Shown piece after piece: positions 1 through 9,329 of a stretch of DNA of 58,289 nucleotides. The translations under genes were made by a program, and so were the position numbers. Positions within the stretch are counted from its first letter, which is position 1. Each line of letters begins with the position of its first letter. Below the pieces are notes generated by a model. The model was not told the DNA's origin, did not search any database, and saw only the letters and a program-made list of their open reading frames with translations. The stretch comes from Clostridiales bacterium. Its GTDB lineage: Bacteria; Bacillota; Clostridia; Ch29. Location of the stretch: the NCBI GenBank assembly GCA_012523075.1, contig JAAYJF010000076.1, forward strand, positions 1-58,289, read 5' to 3'.

Positions 1-795
1 GCTGTGACCAGCGGCAAGGGCGGAGTAGGCAAGACCAGCCTTATAGTAAATATTGCCATTAGGCTTAGCAAAAAAGGTTACAGGGTAGTGATTATAGACG
101 GGGACCTGGGGCTGGCTAATGTGGAAGTTATGCTGGGTATTGTTCCCAAATTCAGCATGTACGATATTATTAATTCCGGTATAAGCCTTTCGGATGTTAT
201 CTGTGACGGTCCGGCGGGTATTAAGTTTATATCGGGCGGAACCGGGATAGCGGAAATGGCATACCTGGACAGGCGTAAGTTCGACAGATTGCTTGATACA
301 CTGTCCGCACTGGACAACTACGCCGATTTTATACTGATTGATACCGGGGCAGGGATTTCCCGAAATGTTACGAAGTTTGTCCTGGCGGCCAGGGAAGTTA
401 TACTTGTTACAAGCCCGGAACCTACGTCCATTACCGATGCCTATGCCGTCCTTAAGATAATCAGTTTACACAACAGAGAATGCCAGGTAAAAATGATAGC
501 AAACATGGTGGAAAACCCGGCGGAGGCAGAGGATATACTGGCACGGATTAACGCTGCTGCGAAAAAGTTTATAGGCACCGAGATTAAGAGCCTGGGTTTT
601 TTGAAAAACGACCCATCGTTACGCAGAGCAATAAAGATGCAAACCCCGTTGATAATTAGTGCTCCGAAAAGTGCCGCTGCGAAAAGTATAGATAAAATAA
701 CCCAAAGGATTGAGAATAACACCGAATATGTTAGGGAATGGAACGGAGTAAGGGACTTTTTATCAAGGATTTACCTGACCATGAACTCTTCGTAA
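1..795 (+). CDS. flhG: FlhG/YlxH, MinD-like flagellar number ATPase (5' end missing)
   Basis: A MinD/ParA-type P-loop ATPase that partners with the SRP-like GTPase FlhF to set flagellar number and placement at the membrane. The frame is open from base 1 and begins inside the deviant Walker A motif (SGKGGVGKTS), so the start codon and a short N-terminus lie left of the window. DGDLGLANVEVMLG follows as the conserved second motif, and DTGAGIS is the Walker B region. About 264 codons remain of a usual 270-300. Its place directly before che genes and sigD separates it from cell-division MinD. The 75 bp to the next gene show nothing clear. Confidence 0.93.
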   Translation, partial: AVTSGKGGVGKTSLIVNIAIRLSKKGYRVVIIDGDLGLANVEVMLGIVPKFSMYDIINSGISLSDVICDGPAGIKFISGGTGIAEMAYLDRRKFDRLLDTLSALDNYADFILIDTGAGISRNVTKFVLAAREVILVTSPEPTSITDAYAVLKIISLHNRECQVKMIANMVENPAEAEDILARINAAAKKFIGTEIKSLGFLKNDPSLRRAIKMQTPLIISAPKSAAAKSIDKITQRIENNTEYVREWNGVRDFLSRIYLTMNSS

Positions 796-869
796 ACAGA
801 GTTCTTGGCTTTGGTGGGAGCCTTAATGGCGGTTAGTCATCGGGTAAATGCCGCAGGGAGGAATGGACA

Positions 870-1523
870 TTGAATATCCCCGTCGTTACTGGAGAAAAAC
901 TGCACGTGATAATTAGGGGTAAAGAGCAGGGCAAGAAAAGGGTAATGGTAAGCCAGGTGCTGGAGGATGCACGCGAAGGGGTGCTTGTTATAGCCATGCC
1001 CATTTTCAAGAGAAGGCTGGTCCCTATAAAGACGGACAGAACAATAGAAATTATGTTTTACCGGGACAACGGAGTCTATGAATTTGAGGCCCGAGTCGTC
1101 GGAAGAAGCGGAGGAAGAATCCCGAATTTGAAAGTACAGGCACTGACTTCTGTGAAAAAGAGCCAGAGGAGGGATTACTACAGGCTTAACACGGTTTTGC
1201 CGGTAAAGGTAAGTATCAGCCATTCCGAAGGGGAGGAGAGTGTAATCATTAGGTGCCTTACGCTGGACTTGAGCGCTGGGGGCATGAGACTTGCATCCGA
1301 CAGGGACATTGAGAAGGACTGTATAATCAACTGTGATATGATGCTATCAAACAAACCCTACTCGGTAAAGGCAAAGGTGGTAAGAAGCACAGCCGTGTAC
1401 AATCAGGAGTATGCCTTTGAAATAGGTGTGCAGTTTATTGAGTTGAAGGAAAAGGTAAGGTGCAGCATAATTGGATTTATATTTGAAGAACAAAGAAAAC
1501 TGAAACGAAAAGGGCTGATCTAG
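870..1523 (+). CDS. PilZ-domain flagellar brake protein (YcgR/YpfA-like c-di-GMP receptor)
   Basis: A cytoplasmic cyclic-di-GMP receptor expected to slow or modulate the flagellar motor. It has 217 residues: an N-terminal YcgR-type beta-barrel (about 1-95), then a PilZ domain with both ligand signatures, RRDYYR near residue 100 and DLSAGG near 133. The start is TTG with the SD AGGGAGG 8 nt upstream; the nearby ATG at 863 is in another frame that soon stops. Its TAG stop shares its last G with the GTG start of cheB, so the two are probably translationally coupled. Family assignment is firm; motor braking is inferred from homologs and from the che/fla context. Confidence 0.9.
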   Translation: MNIPVVTGEKLHVIIRGKEQGKKRVMVSQVLEDAREGVLVIAMPIFKRRLVPIKTDRTIEIMFYRDNGVYEFEARVVGRSGGRIPNLKVQALTSVKKSQRRDYYRLNTVLPVKVSISHSEGEESVIIRCLTLDLSAGGMRLASDRDIEKDCIINCDMMLSNKPYSVKAKVVRSTAVYNQEYAFEIGVQFIELKEKVRCSIIGFIFEEQRKLKRKGLI

Positions 1524-2578
1524 TGGATAGGATAAAAGTACTGGTAGTGGACGATTCAGTTTTCATGCGGGGGGTAATTAAAGGCATCCTCAAGAATAGC
1601 GAAGAGATTGAAGTAGCAGCCTTGGCGGGAAATGGAGCAGATGCCCTTGAAATACTGAAACAAGAAAAAATAGATGTAGTGACTATGGACGTGGAAATGC
1701 CGGGAATGAACGGCCTGGAAGCGCTTAGGGTCATAATTGAAACCGCGCCAATCCCCGTAATAATGATTAGCAGCCATACCAGAAGGGAAGCTGTAGTGAC
1801 CATACAATCCCTTGACATTGGAGCGGTGGATTTCATAACAAAGCCCTCCGCCGGATTGAATAACGATTTTTATCGGTTTAAAAGGGAGCTAAAACAAAAG
1901 ATTGTGATGGCTTCCAAGGTAAGGCTTGTTGGCCGGAGGCCGCACAATGGCCCGGTTTTAAAGGTGCCGAAAGCGGAGGGACTTAACGGAGATTCGGTGA
2001 GGTACATTATAGCAATAGGCTCATCCACCGGTGGACCAATGGCGCTGCAGCGGGTACTCCCGGTAATACCGGGTAGTGTTGCAGGGGCGGTAATGGTGGT
2101 GCAGCACATGCCACCGGGCTTTACCAAGTCCCTTGCCGAAAGGTTGGACACCTTATGTCATCTTAAGGTCAGGGAGGCACAGGACATGGAACAGGTAAAG
2201 GCCGGTCACTATTACATAGCACAGAGAGATTACCATATGCGGGTGGTACCGAGGGCTTGTGAAGGTGAATACATAATTAGGCTGGACAGGGGTGCCGCCG
2301 TGTCGGGGCACAGGCCGTCGGTGGACGTATTGTTTGAATCCCTGGGTCAGGTGCCCACCGAAAAAACAGTCGCTGTACTAATGACGGGTATGGGCAGCGA
2401 TGGGTCCGAAGGCCTGGCGAAACTCAAAAAACTTCGGGGATGTTCCGCCATCGCACAGGATAAGGAGAGCTCTATAGTATTCGGTATGCCGGGCACTGCA
2501 ATAAAGAAGGGGCTTGTAGACAAAGTGACGGACGTGGACAGTATAGGTGAGGAAATTCTTAAAAGTCTGGAGGTGTAA
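1523..2578 (+). CDS. cheB: Chemotaxis response regulator / protein-glutamate methylesterase CheB
   Basis: Removes methyl groups from, and deamidates, chemoreceptor glutamates for adaptation; activated by phosphotransfer from CheA. At 351 residues it has an N-terminal receiver domain (acidic pair D10/D11, phospho-acceptor D56 in VTMDVEMPG) and a C-terminal esterase with the Ser-His-Asp triad visible in GSSTGGP, VQHMPPGF and TGMGSDG. The start is GTG, with AAAAGGG about 9 nt upstream, overlapping the previous stop by one base. All catalytic elements are intact and length is typical. Confidence 0.96.
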   Translation: MDRIKVLVVDDSVFMRGVIKGILKNSEEIEVAALAGNGADALEILKQEKIDVVTMDVEMPGMNGLEALRVIIETAPIPVIMISSHTRREAVVTIQSLDIGAVDFITKPSAGLNNDFYRFKRELKQKIVMASKVRLVGRRPHNGPVLKVPKAEGLNGDSVRYIIAIGSSTGGPMALQRVLPVIPGSVAGAVMVVQHMPPGFTKSLAERLDTLCHLKVREAQDMEQVKAGHYYIAQRDYHMRVVPRACEGEYIIRLDRGAAVSGHRPSVDVLFESLGQVPTEKTVAVLMTGMGSDGSEGLAKLKKLRGCSAIAQDKESSIVFGMPGTAIKKGLVDKVTDVDSIGEEILKSLEV

Positions 2579-2582
2579 CTAG

Positions 2583-4559
2583 GTGGATGCAAATCAATTT
2601 CGGGATATTTTTCTTGAAGAGACTGCTGAACATCTGCAAAGCCTTAACGACTGCCTGCTCGGGCTGGAAAAACAACCGGAGGACAGGGAGGTTCTGGACG
2701 AGATATTCAGGGTTTCTCATACGCTGAAAGGGATGGCAGGCACCATGGGTTTTACAGGTATGGCAGAACTAACCCACGATATGGAAAGCCTGCTGGACGA
2801 AATAAGAAAACAAAGTATAAAGGTGAATACCGGTATTATAGACCTTCTGTTTGAATGCCTGGACGGTTTGCAGGCCTATGCTAACAACATTGCCCAAGAC
2901 GGTGTGGAAGGGGACGTGGACAACCGAAGCCTGATTAAGAGACTGGGAATGGTCCTTGGCAGGACAGAAAAGGAAGACTGTCCTGAGGGTGGACATAGCC
3001 AAACAGACATTGAGTTTAACGACCACGAGGCAGTTGTAATGGATAAGGCCCGCCGGCAGGGGCTCAACTGCTTAATCATAAAGGTAAAGCTTGATAAAAA
3101 CTGCATGCTGAAGTCTGCCAGAGCTTTCATAGTGTTTAACACGCTGGAGAAGAAGGGGGATATTATCAAGTCGGTTCCTGGGGTGGAGGAAATTGAGGAT
3201 GAAAAGTTTGATCGTACTATAAGGTTGGTAATGATAACCCAAAGCGGAATGGACGAGATAGAGGGCAGCCTGACATCTATATCCGAAATAGAAGAGGTGG
3301 AAATAAGGGAGGTAAATCTGCCCGATGAGATTGATAACTTTAATGTTTATGAGAACGAAACAAAAAACCATGCGCAGGGCACTGGCATTAAGGAAAGGGT
3401 AAGTAAAAGCGTAACCGGTAAGACAGTGAGGGTGGACATTGACAGGCTTGACAACCTTATGAACCTGGTAAGCGAGCTAATAATAATCAAAACGCGGCTG
3501 GAGGAGAACAGGGACGGCGGTGGGGATACGGGTACCGAAGATACCCTGGAGTACCTGGAGAGGGTTACCACAAATCTGCACGATGCGGTTATGAAGGTAA
3601 GGATGGTCCCCATCGAAAGGGTGTTTAACAGGTTCCCCAGAATGGTAAGGGACCTTTCCCGGGACCTGGGCAAGGAAACAAGGCTTTTTATGTATGGAGA
3701 GGAAACGGAGGTTGACAGAACGGTTATTGACGAAATAGGGGACCCCCTAATACACCTTATACGAAACTCGATTGACCATGGTATAGAGCCGATAGAAGAA
3801 AGGAATAAACTGGGGAAGCCCCCGGAAGGGAAAATAGTGCTCAAAGCCTTCCACGACGGCAACACGGTTGTAATAGAGGTGGAGGACGACGGTAGGGGTA
3901 TACATACAAAAAAAATAGCACAAAAATCGGTACAGTCAGGCCTGTACAGCCAGCAGCAGGTTGAGGAGATGGGCGAAGAGGAGCTGGTTGAACTGATTTT
4001 TTCACCGGGTTTTAGTACCGCAGGCAGGGTTTCAGACCTCTCAGGCAGGGGCGTTGGACTTGATGTGGTCAAAACAAAGATAGAATCCCTTGGCGGTATG
4101 GTAGAGGTGGAAAGCAGATACGGAATGGGAAGCAAGTTCATTATAAGGCTTCCATTAACGCTGGCAATTATTCAGGCACTTATGGTTAATGTGGGAACTG
4201 AGAGCTACGCCATACCCTTAAACTCCATAAAAGAGATAGTAACAATGGAGCACACAAAGATAAAGAACGTACAAAACAAGGAAGTGGTGCTTCTGAGGGA
4301 GGAGATTCTTCCCATTATCAGGCTGGACAGGGAACTGAATGCGGGGGACCATGCAGGTATTAAAGAGGAAATGACGATTGTTGTGGTCAAAAAAGGTGAA
4401 AAGCTGGCGGGAATGGTAGTGGACGGCCTTATCGGGCAGCAGGAAATAGTGATAAAGTCGCTGGGTAAATACCTGTCTGGGATACGGCATATAGCCGGGG
4501 CCACAATACTTGGGGACGGAAGGGTTTCGATGATACTGGACGTTAATGCATTTTTATAG
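2583..4559 (+). CDS. cheA: Chemotaxis histidine kinase CheA
   Basis: The autophosphorylating kinase of the receptor signalling array, which passes phosphate to CheY and CheB. Its 658 residues show the full P1-P5 order: Hpt domain with phospho-His H46 (VSHTLKGMAG), a CheY-binding P2 domain around residues 150-240, the P3 dimerisation helices (RLDNLMNLVSELIIIKTRL), a HATPase domain with N box (IRNSIDHGIE) and G boxes (VEDDGRGI, GRGVGLDVV), and a C-terminal CheW-like P5 domain. The GTG start is 7 nt after GGAGGTG. No CheY gene is visible in the window; it may lie upstream or elsewhere. Confidence 0.97.
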   Translation: MDANQFRDIFLEETAEHLQSLNDCLLGLEKQPEDREVLDEIFRVSHTLKGMAGTMGFTGMAELTHDMESLLDEIRKQSIKVNTGIIDLLFECLDGLQAYANNIAQDGVEGDVDNRSLIKRLGMVLGRTEKEDCPEGGHSQTDIEFNDHEAVVMDKARRQGLNCLIIKVKLDKNCMLKSARAFIVFNTLEKKGDIIKSVPGVEEIEDEKFDRTIRLVMITQSGMDEIEGSLTSISEIEEVEIREVNLPDEIDNFNVYENETKNHAQGTGIKERVSKSVTGKTVRVDIDRLDNLMNLVSELIIIKTRLEENRDGGGDTGTEDTLEYLERVTTNLHDAVMKVRMVPIERVFNRFPRMVRDLSRDLGKETRLFMYGEETEVDRTVIDEIGDPLIHLIRNSIDHGIEPIEERNKLGKPPEGKIVLKAFHDGNTVVIEVEDDGRGIHTKKIAQKSVQSGLYSQQQVEEMGEEELVELIFSPGFSTAGRVSDLSGRGVGLDVVKTKIESLGGMVEVESRYGMGSKFIIRLPLTLAIIQALMVNVGTESYAIPLNSIKEIVTMEHTKIKNVQNKEVVLLREEILPIIRLDRELNAGDHAGIKEEMTIVVVKKGEKLAGMVVDGLIGQQEIVIKSLGKYLSGIRHIAGATILGDGRVSMILDVNAFL

Positions 4560-4578
4560 AAGATAAGGGGTGAGTAGC

Positions 4579-5004
4579 GTGCCGGTTAATCAATATGTTG
4601 TTTTTGAAATAGAAGGCAGGGAGTTTGCCGTCGACATTGACAGTGTAAAGACTATAGAAAAAGTGACCGAAATCACCCGGGTCCCGGGCACCCAGGACTT
4701 TGTGATGGGTGTTATAAACCTAAGGGGAGAGGTAATACCGGTAATAAACACAAGAAAGAGGATGGAACTGGAGGACAGGGGCTTTGACAGCGAGAGCAGG
4801 ATAATTATTATAAATGCAGGTGACGGTGAAGTAGGAATTACCGCCGATTCCGCAACGGAGGTTTTAAGCATAGACAGAGAACTTGTAGATGCAGACCCAG
4901 AATTTTTCGGAGGCGGAAATGACAGCTATATAAAGGGAATAGCAAGGCTCGGGGAAAGAATAATCGTAATACTGAACTTAGAGAGGCTGTTGGAATTAAC
5001 GTAG
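4579..5004 (+). CDS. cheW: Chemotaxis coupling protein CheW
   Basis: A scaffold linking CheA (through its P5 domain) to chemoreceptors at the membrane array. It is a single CheW/SH3-like domain of 141 residues with the conserved receptor-binding segment VMGVINLRGEVIPVIN. I chose GTG at 4579 rather than the in-frame GTG at 4570, because AAGGGG at 4565-4570 is then spaced 8 nt from the start. It sits 19 bp after cheA and 25 bp before cheC, in one operon. Confidence 0.95.
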   Translation: MPVNQYVVFEIEGREFAVDIDSVKTIEKVTEITRVPGTQDFVMGVINLRGEVIPVINTRKRMELEDRGFDSESRIIIINAGDGEVGITADSATEVLSIDRELVDADPEFFGGGNDSYIKGIARLGERIIVILNLERLLELT

Positions 5005-5029
5005 CGGATTAGGAGTTGAGGCTAATACT

Positions 5030-5638
5030 ATGAACTACGAAAACATGAGCTCTATGCAGATGGACGTATTAAAAGAACTTGGAAACATTGGAGCCGGCAA
5101 CGCGGTAACCGCCCTTTCAAAGATGATGGGTAAAAAGGTAACAATGGAGGTACCGCGGGTGCATGTGCTGGAATTCACTAAAGCAAGCGAAATCTTGGGC
5201 GGAGCAGAAGCGGAGGTTACAGGGATTTACTTCCGAATGGAGGGAGATATCTCCGGAAACATTATGTTTCTTTTGCCGGTGGATTCCTCAAGGGCACTGC
5301 TGAATATGATCATGGGCGGCCTTATGGATACCGGCGAGTTTGGAGAGATGGACCTGTCCGCCCTTGAGGAGGTTGGGAACATACTAGCCGGGTCCTATAT
5401 ATCCTCGCTGTCCACCATGACCGGGATGGATATTAAGATATCAGTACCCGCCCTCGCAATGGATATGGCCGGCGCGGTGCTGAGCGTTCCCATTATTCAG
5501 TTCGGCCGCATGGGTGACAGTGTGCTGCTTATAGAAACCCACTTTTTTGAGGGAAATACACACGTGAAGGGCAATTTTTTGCTAATTCCGGACGTAGAAT
5601 CCTTCGCAAATTTAATGAAGAAGTTAGGTGTATCGTAA
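5030..5638 (+). CDS. cheC: CheY-phosphate phosphatase CheC
   Basis: Dephosphorylates CheY-P and binds CheD, which boosts its activity. It has 202 residues and both phosphatase signatures of the family: D-x3-E-x2-N in DVLKELGNIGAGN near the N-terminus and the second S-x3-E-x2-N in SALEEVGNILAGS. This marks it as true CheC with two active sites, unlike CheX, which has one functional copy. The ATG start has a weak SD. It is followed two bases later by cheD, the usual partner order. Confidence 0.95.
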   Translation: MNYENMSSMQMDVLKELGNIGAGNAVTALSKMMGKKVTMEVPRVHVLEFTKASEILGGAEAEVTGIYFRMEGDISGNIMFLLPVDSSRALLNMIMGGLMDTGEFGEMDLSALEEVGNILAGSYISSLSTMTGMDIKISVPALAMDMAGAVLSVPIIQFGRMGDSVLLIETHFFEGNTHVKGNFLLIPDVESFANLMKKLGVS

Positions 5639-5640
5639 TT

Positions 5641-6129
5641 ATGACGGTTTGTATCACAAAGATTGGTATAGCGGAGGTCCGTGCAGAAAGGGACCCCGCA
5701 GTACTGGTGACGCTTGGCCTTGGGTCGTGCGTGGGTGTCTGTCTTTACGACCGGTCAAAAAAAATAATAGGAATGGCCCACATTATGCTACCTTCAAGCA
5801 TTGAGATAAAGAACAACTCCAACAAGGCCAAGTTTGCAGATACAGCAATAGAAATGCTTATTGACGAAATGCTGGAGTTGGGTGCAAACAGAAGCCTGAT
5901 TACTGCTAAAATAGCCGGCGGTGCCCAGATGTTCAACTTCAAGTCAGCCAACGACCTTATGAGAATAGGAGAACGGAACATTGAGGCGGTAAAAAGGGAA
6001 CTAAAAAGGCACAGGGTGAAAATAGTGGCCCAAGACGTAGGGGGAAACTACGGCAGGACCATAGAGTTTTATTCGGAAAACGGAATGCTGAGCGTTAAAA
6101 CCATCGGGCACGGAATCAGGGTGATATAG
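5641..6129 (+). CDS. cheD: Chemoreceptor glutamine deamidase CheD
   Basis: Deamidates specific receptor glutamines and acts as the regulatory partner of CheC in the CheC-CheD-CheYp adaptation system. It has 162 residues with the catalytic Cys in GLGSCVGVCLYD and His in GMAHIMLP; AGGAQMF and the C-terminal GNYGRTIEF region are also typical. The ATG start is two bases after the cheC stop. It completes a cheB-A-W-C-D set as in Bacillus and Thermotoga. Confidence 0.95.
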   Translation: MTVCITKIGIAEVRAERDPAVLVTLGLGSCVGVCLYDRSKKIIGMAHIMLPSSIEIKNNSNKAKFADTAIEMLIDEMLELGANRSLITAKIAGGAQMFNFKSANDLMRIGERNIEAVKRELKRHRVKIVAQDVGGNYGRTIEFYSENGMLSVKTIGHGIRVI

Positions 6130-6140
6130 GGTGATGGATA

Positions 6141-6422
6141 ATGAGAATTTTAAAAAAGCTGCCTGGGTATTTCTCCATTACAGCACTGATTATTTCGGTA
6201 CTTATAAGTGCAATAAATAGGATTTCGCCTTTGACGGCACTCTATAGGATTGTTGTTGCGGTTGTTACCTTTTATATATTGGGCTTTTGTATTTCGGCGG
6301 TACTGGCCAGTGAAGGGAGAGGAACGGAGAATAAAATGGGTGATACACCCTGCGAAAACGAAGACCCGGAGGAGTTTGAGGAACTCCAGTTTCCGGTTAT
6401 TGAGACGGCGGAGCGGGATTAG
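6141..6422 (+). CDS. Small predicted membrane protein between cheD and sigD, function unknown
   Basis: I do not recognise this 93-residue protein. It has two hydrophobic segments (about residues 10-28 and 33-55) joined by a short polar turn, then a cytosol-like acidic tail rich in Glu and Asp (EDPEEFEELQFPVIE). The ATG is 6 nt after GGGTGA, a good SD, and it lies 11 bp after cheD and 20 bp before sigD, so it is translated within the motility operon. B. subtilis has no gene at this position. A role in motility or in sigma-D control is only a guess from position. Confidence 0.7.
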   Translation: MRILKKLPGYFSITALIISVLISAINRISPLTALYRIVVAVVTFYILGFCISAVLASEGRGTENKMGDTPCENEDPEEFEELQFPVIETAERD

Positions 6423-6442
6423 CAAGGTAGGGGGTAGGCAAA

Positions 6443-7213
6443 ATGGATACTAAAAAGCTTTGGATCCGGTACAAAAAGGAAGGCAGTCGCGAAGTCAGGA
6501 ACGCTCTTATCAATCATTATATTCCGCTGGTAAGAATAACCGCCGGACGTCTTAAGAGCACGATAAGCTCGGGCAGCGTGGAAATGGATGATTTAGTAAG
6601 CTATGGAATCCTTGGCCTGATGGACGCTCTGGACAAGTTTGACTTGGATAAAAACGTAAAATTTGAGACCTATGCCCAGATGAGGATACGGGGGGCAATG
6701 ATAGACCAACTTAGGAAAAACGATTGGGCGCCCCGATCTCTCAGGCAGAAGGCCAGGCGGATAGAAAATGCCTACAGGGACCTTGAGACCAAACTGGGCA
6801 GGACTCCCACCGACAACGAGGTGGCGGTTTCTTTAGGCGTTGAGAAGGACAGCCTATTAAAAACCCTTGGAGACATAAGCACTTTGTCGGTGCTGTCACT
6901 GGAGGAACTGCTTGAAAACAGGCTGGAGGCAAAGGCATCGGTGTTAAACGAAGGGAACGGCGATTCCCATAGCAGCCTGCCGGAGGAGCAGTTTGAAGCC
7001 ATGGAAGTAAGAAGGTTGCTAAAAGAAGCGATAGAAAACCTTCCGGAAAGGGAAAGAGTGCTTGTCACACTATACTATTATGAAGGTCTTACCTACAAGG
7101 AAATTGGCAGAGTCCTGGAAATATCGGAGTCCAGGGTATCCCAGTTGCATACCAGAGCGGTTTTGAGAATGAGAAACCGCCTTTCGATACACAGGGCGGA
7201 CTTTACCATTTAG
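6443..7213 (+). CDS. sigD: RNA polymerase sigma factor SigD/FliA (sigma-28)
   Basis: Directs RNA polymerase to late flagellar, chemotaxis and autolysin promoters. It has 256 residues, with region 2 in DDLVSYGILGLMDALDKFD and ETYAQMRIRGAMIDQLR, region 3 around GRTPTDNEVAVSLGV, and region 4 with its helix-turn-helix in LTYKEIGRVLEISESRVSQL. There is no N-terminal region 1.1, as expected for sigma-28. The ATG is preceded by GGGGGT. FlgM, its anti-sigma factor, is not in the window. Confidence 0.97.
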   Translation: MDTKKLWIRYKKEGSREVRNALINHYIPLVRITAGRLKSTISSGSVEMDDLVSYGILGLMDALDKFDLDKNVKFETYAQMRIRGAMIDQLRKNDWAPRSLRQKARRIENAYRDLETKLGRTPTDNEVAVSLGVEKDSLLKTLGDISTLSVLSLEELLENRLEAKASVLNEGNGDSHSSLPEEQFEAMEVRRLLKEAIENLPERERVLVTLYYYEGLTYKEIGRVLEISESRVSQLHTRAVLRMRNRLSIHRADFTI

Positions 7214-7225
7214 GGGGGGTAGAAA

Positions 7226-8995
7226 ATGCTGTTTAGGGGAAAAACATTTGAGCAAGCTGTAAACGAAGGCCTTGAGTACTTCGGTATAACCCACGAAATG
7301 GCAGAAATATTCCTTGTAAAGGGCGTGAGCCCGGAAGAAGTGGCCCAAGACGGGAGCGAATATGTAGTGGAGGTATGCCCCATAGGCGATATCTCAGTAA
7401 ATGCAGACGGGAACTTCAGGCTACTGTATAAGGAGGACGGGGTATACCTTAAGGTTAATCCTCCTGTAGGGGACGGGGAGGGTATCAAGGCGCAAGATGT
7501 TAAGGACAAGCTGGATTATAAAAGAGTAGAGGACGTGGACGAGGATGCCTTAGAACGTGCTATAGCTTCCACCGAGACTGTATCCGTTAAGATAGCGCCG
7601 TATCAACAGGAGGTCAAATATTCTGCCACTCTGACGGTCGAAATAACGAAGGATAACCTCGCAGCCTACGCCGTTATGATACCCCCCGACGGGGGGGATT
7701 TGCTAACCGAGGATAGGGCTGTGTCAATTATCAATCAAAACGGAGTAACAGCAGGTATTGACCGGGACAGCATCCGGGATATGGTTACGAAAAGTATTTA
7801 TGGTATACCAATCCAAGTGGCAGCGGCAGTGGAACCAAAGGATGGGGAGAATGGGTACGTAGAATTCAGGATTGAAATTGACAAAAAAAAGAAGCTAACC
7901 GTAAGTGAAGACGGTACAGTGAACTTCTACGAACTAGGACTTATTGAGAACGTAAGAACCGGACAGGTTCTTGCAAAACTTGTGCCTCCCACCGAAGGAA
8001 CGGACGGGCAGGACGTAAGGGGAAATCCAATTAAGGCAAAGCCGGGTACTGCTGCAAGACTGCCAAAGGGGAAAAATACAGAAATAACCGACGATAATGA
8101 CAAACTTGTGGCACTAAAGGACGGTCAGGCGAGCTATTCAAATGGAAAGCTTAACGTTTACCCGGTATATGAAGTGCCGGGCAATGTGGACAATTCCACC
8201 GGTAATATTAGGTTTGTAGGCAAGGTTGTAGTAAGGGGTAATGTGCTTACCGGTTTTGAGATACATGCAGACGGCGATATAGAAGTAAACGGGGTGGTTG
8301 AGGGGGCAAAACTTGTCTCGGGAGGAAATATTATTCTAAAGAGAGGAGCCCAGGGCAGCGGTAGGGGTGTTCTGATGTGTGAGGGGTCACTGGTTTCCAA
8401 GTTTATCGAGAATTGTTCGGTGGAAGCCGGGGGTGAAATAGTTGCCGAAGCAATAATGCACAGTACCATAAGCAGCAAATCCGCCGTAGAACTTAAAGGG
8501 AAAAAAGGCCTGCTGGTGGGAGGGAACGTTTCAGTCAGAAATGAAATACGGGCAAAAACAATAGGTTCACCCATGGCCACCACAACCTTTATTGAGGTGG
8601 GAGTGGACCCGGAGCTTAGAAAGAACATGGACATTTTGGTTAAAAAGATAGAAAAGGAAAAGAAATCACTCAAACAGGTGAATTTTAATATAAGCCTCAT
8701 AGCAAAAATGGCAAAACAGGGCTATGTGCCTGAAAACAAAAAAATACTGCTCAAAAAATGTGTGGGACTTAAGTCCCAGCTGGAAGAGAATATAAAACTG
8801 AACGAGACCACACTGGCCAGAATGAAGGAGCAGCTAAATGCCATTTCAAAGGGTAGGATAGCGGTGGAAAGGATGGTTTATCCCGGTACCGTGATAGCTA
8901 TCGGATCGTCCACCATGCATATCAAGGACCCTTTGGAATACGTATCCTTTTACAGGGTAGGCGGAGAGATAAAGCTTGGCTCCTTCGAGAAGTAA
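7226..8995 (+). CDS. FapA family protein (DUF342), polymer-forming beta-helix type
   Basis: A 589-residue FapA/DUF342 protein. It has an N-terminal domain (about 1-250), a glycine-rich repetitive beta-helix middle (DIEVNGVVEGAKLVSGGNI and similar turns, about 310-450), and a C-terminal Lys/Glu-rich coiled coil (MDILVKKIEKEKKSLKQV onward). Named for flagellar assembly protein A, the family is linked to motility or polarity, but its biochemical role is unsettled. It lies 12 bp after sigD in the same operon and has a clear GGGGGGG-type SD. Confidence 0.85.
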   Translation: MLFRGKTFEQAVNEGLEYFGITHEMAEIFLVKGVSPEEVAQDGSEYVVEVCPIGDISVNADGNFRLLYKEDGVYLKVNPPVGDGEGIKAQDVKDKLDYKRVEDVDEDALERAIASTETVSVKIAPYQQEVKYSATLTVEITKDNLAAYAVMIPPDGGDLLTEDRAVSIINQNGVTAGIDRDSIRDMVTKSIYGIPIQVAAAVEPKDGENGYVEFRIEIDKKKKLTVSEDGTVNFYELGLIENVRTGQVLAKLVPPTEGTDGQDVRGNPIKAKPGTAARLPKGKNTEITDDNDKLVALKDGQASYSNGKLNVYPVYEVPGNVDNSTGNIRFVGKVVVRGNVLTGFEIHADGDIEVNGVVEGAKLVSGGNIILKRGAQGSGRGVLMCEGSLVSKFIENCSVEAGGEIVAEAIMHSTISSKSAVELKGKKGLLVGGNVSVRNEIRAKTIGSPMATTTFIEVGVDPELRKNMDILVKKIEKEKKSLKQVNFNISLIAKMAKQGYVPENKKILLKKCVGLKSQLEENIKLNETTLARMKEQLNAISKGRIAVERMVYPGTVIAIGSSTMHIKDPLEYVSFYRVGGEIKLGSFEK

Positions 8996-9015
8996 AAAAG
9001 GAGGGGGGAGTCCTT

Positions 9016-9318
9016 ATGACCGTTAGGGCAGTGGATATGCAAATTGTTGTGCAAAAGGCTGCGGAAGTGGTGAAAAACAGGCATCAGGAGGATTCCAAGA
9101 CAAGGCTGCAGCTGCAGCAGCAGGCTCAGTTGCTACAGCAAAAGCAACGTGTAGAAAACCGCCAGATAAAGGATGTGCAGAAAACCGAAAAAAGCATGAT
9201 ACACATTAACAAAGATAAAAGCGGCAGTCGGCAAAACCGCGGGCAGGATTCAAAGAAAGAAAGGAAAGATAAAGAAACGGGAAGCTACAGCTCCGGAACC
9301 ATAGATATTAATATATAG
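9016..9318 (+). CDS. Gln/Lys-rich small hydrophilic protein, function unknown
   Basis: A 100-residue protein I do not recognise. The first 30 residues look like an amphipathic helix (MTVRAVDMQIVVQKAAEVVK), followed by a glutamine-rich stretch (QLQQQAQLLQQKQR) and a highly charged low-complexity tail. There is no signal peptide or membrane segment. A strong SD (AAAGGAGGGGGG) precedes the ATG, and it lies 20 bp from fapA and 11 bp from the next gene. Expression with the motility operon is likely; a coiled-coil adaptor role is only a guess. Confidence 0.7.
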   Translation: MTVRAVDMQIVVQKAAEVVKNRHQEDSKTRLQLQQQAQLLQQKQRVENRQIKDVQKTEKSMIHINKDKSGSRQNRGQDSKKERKDKETGSYSSGTIDINI

Positions 9319-9329
9319 AGGTGTATACA

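Noticed and set aside
3347-4141. 264-codon minus-strand frame within cheA
   Set aside because: Ser/Thr/Pro-rich shadow of the CheA kinase domain; no recognisable fold.
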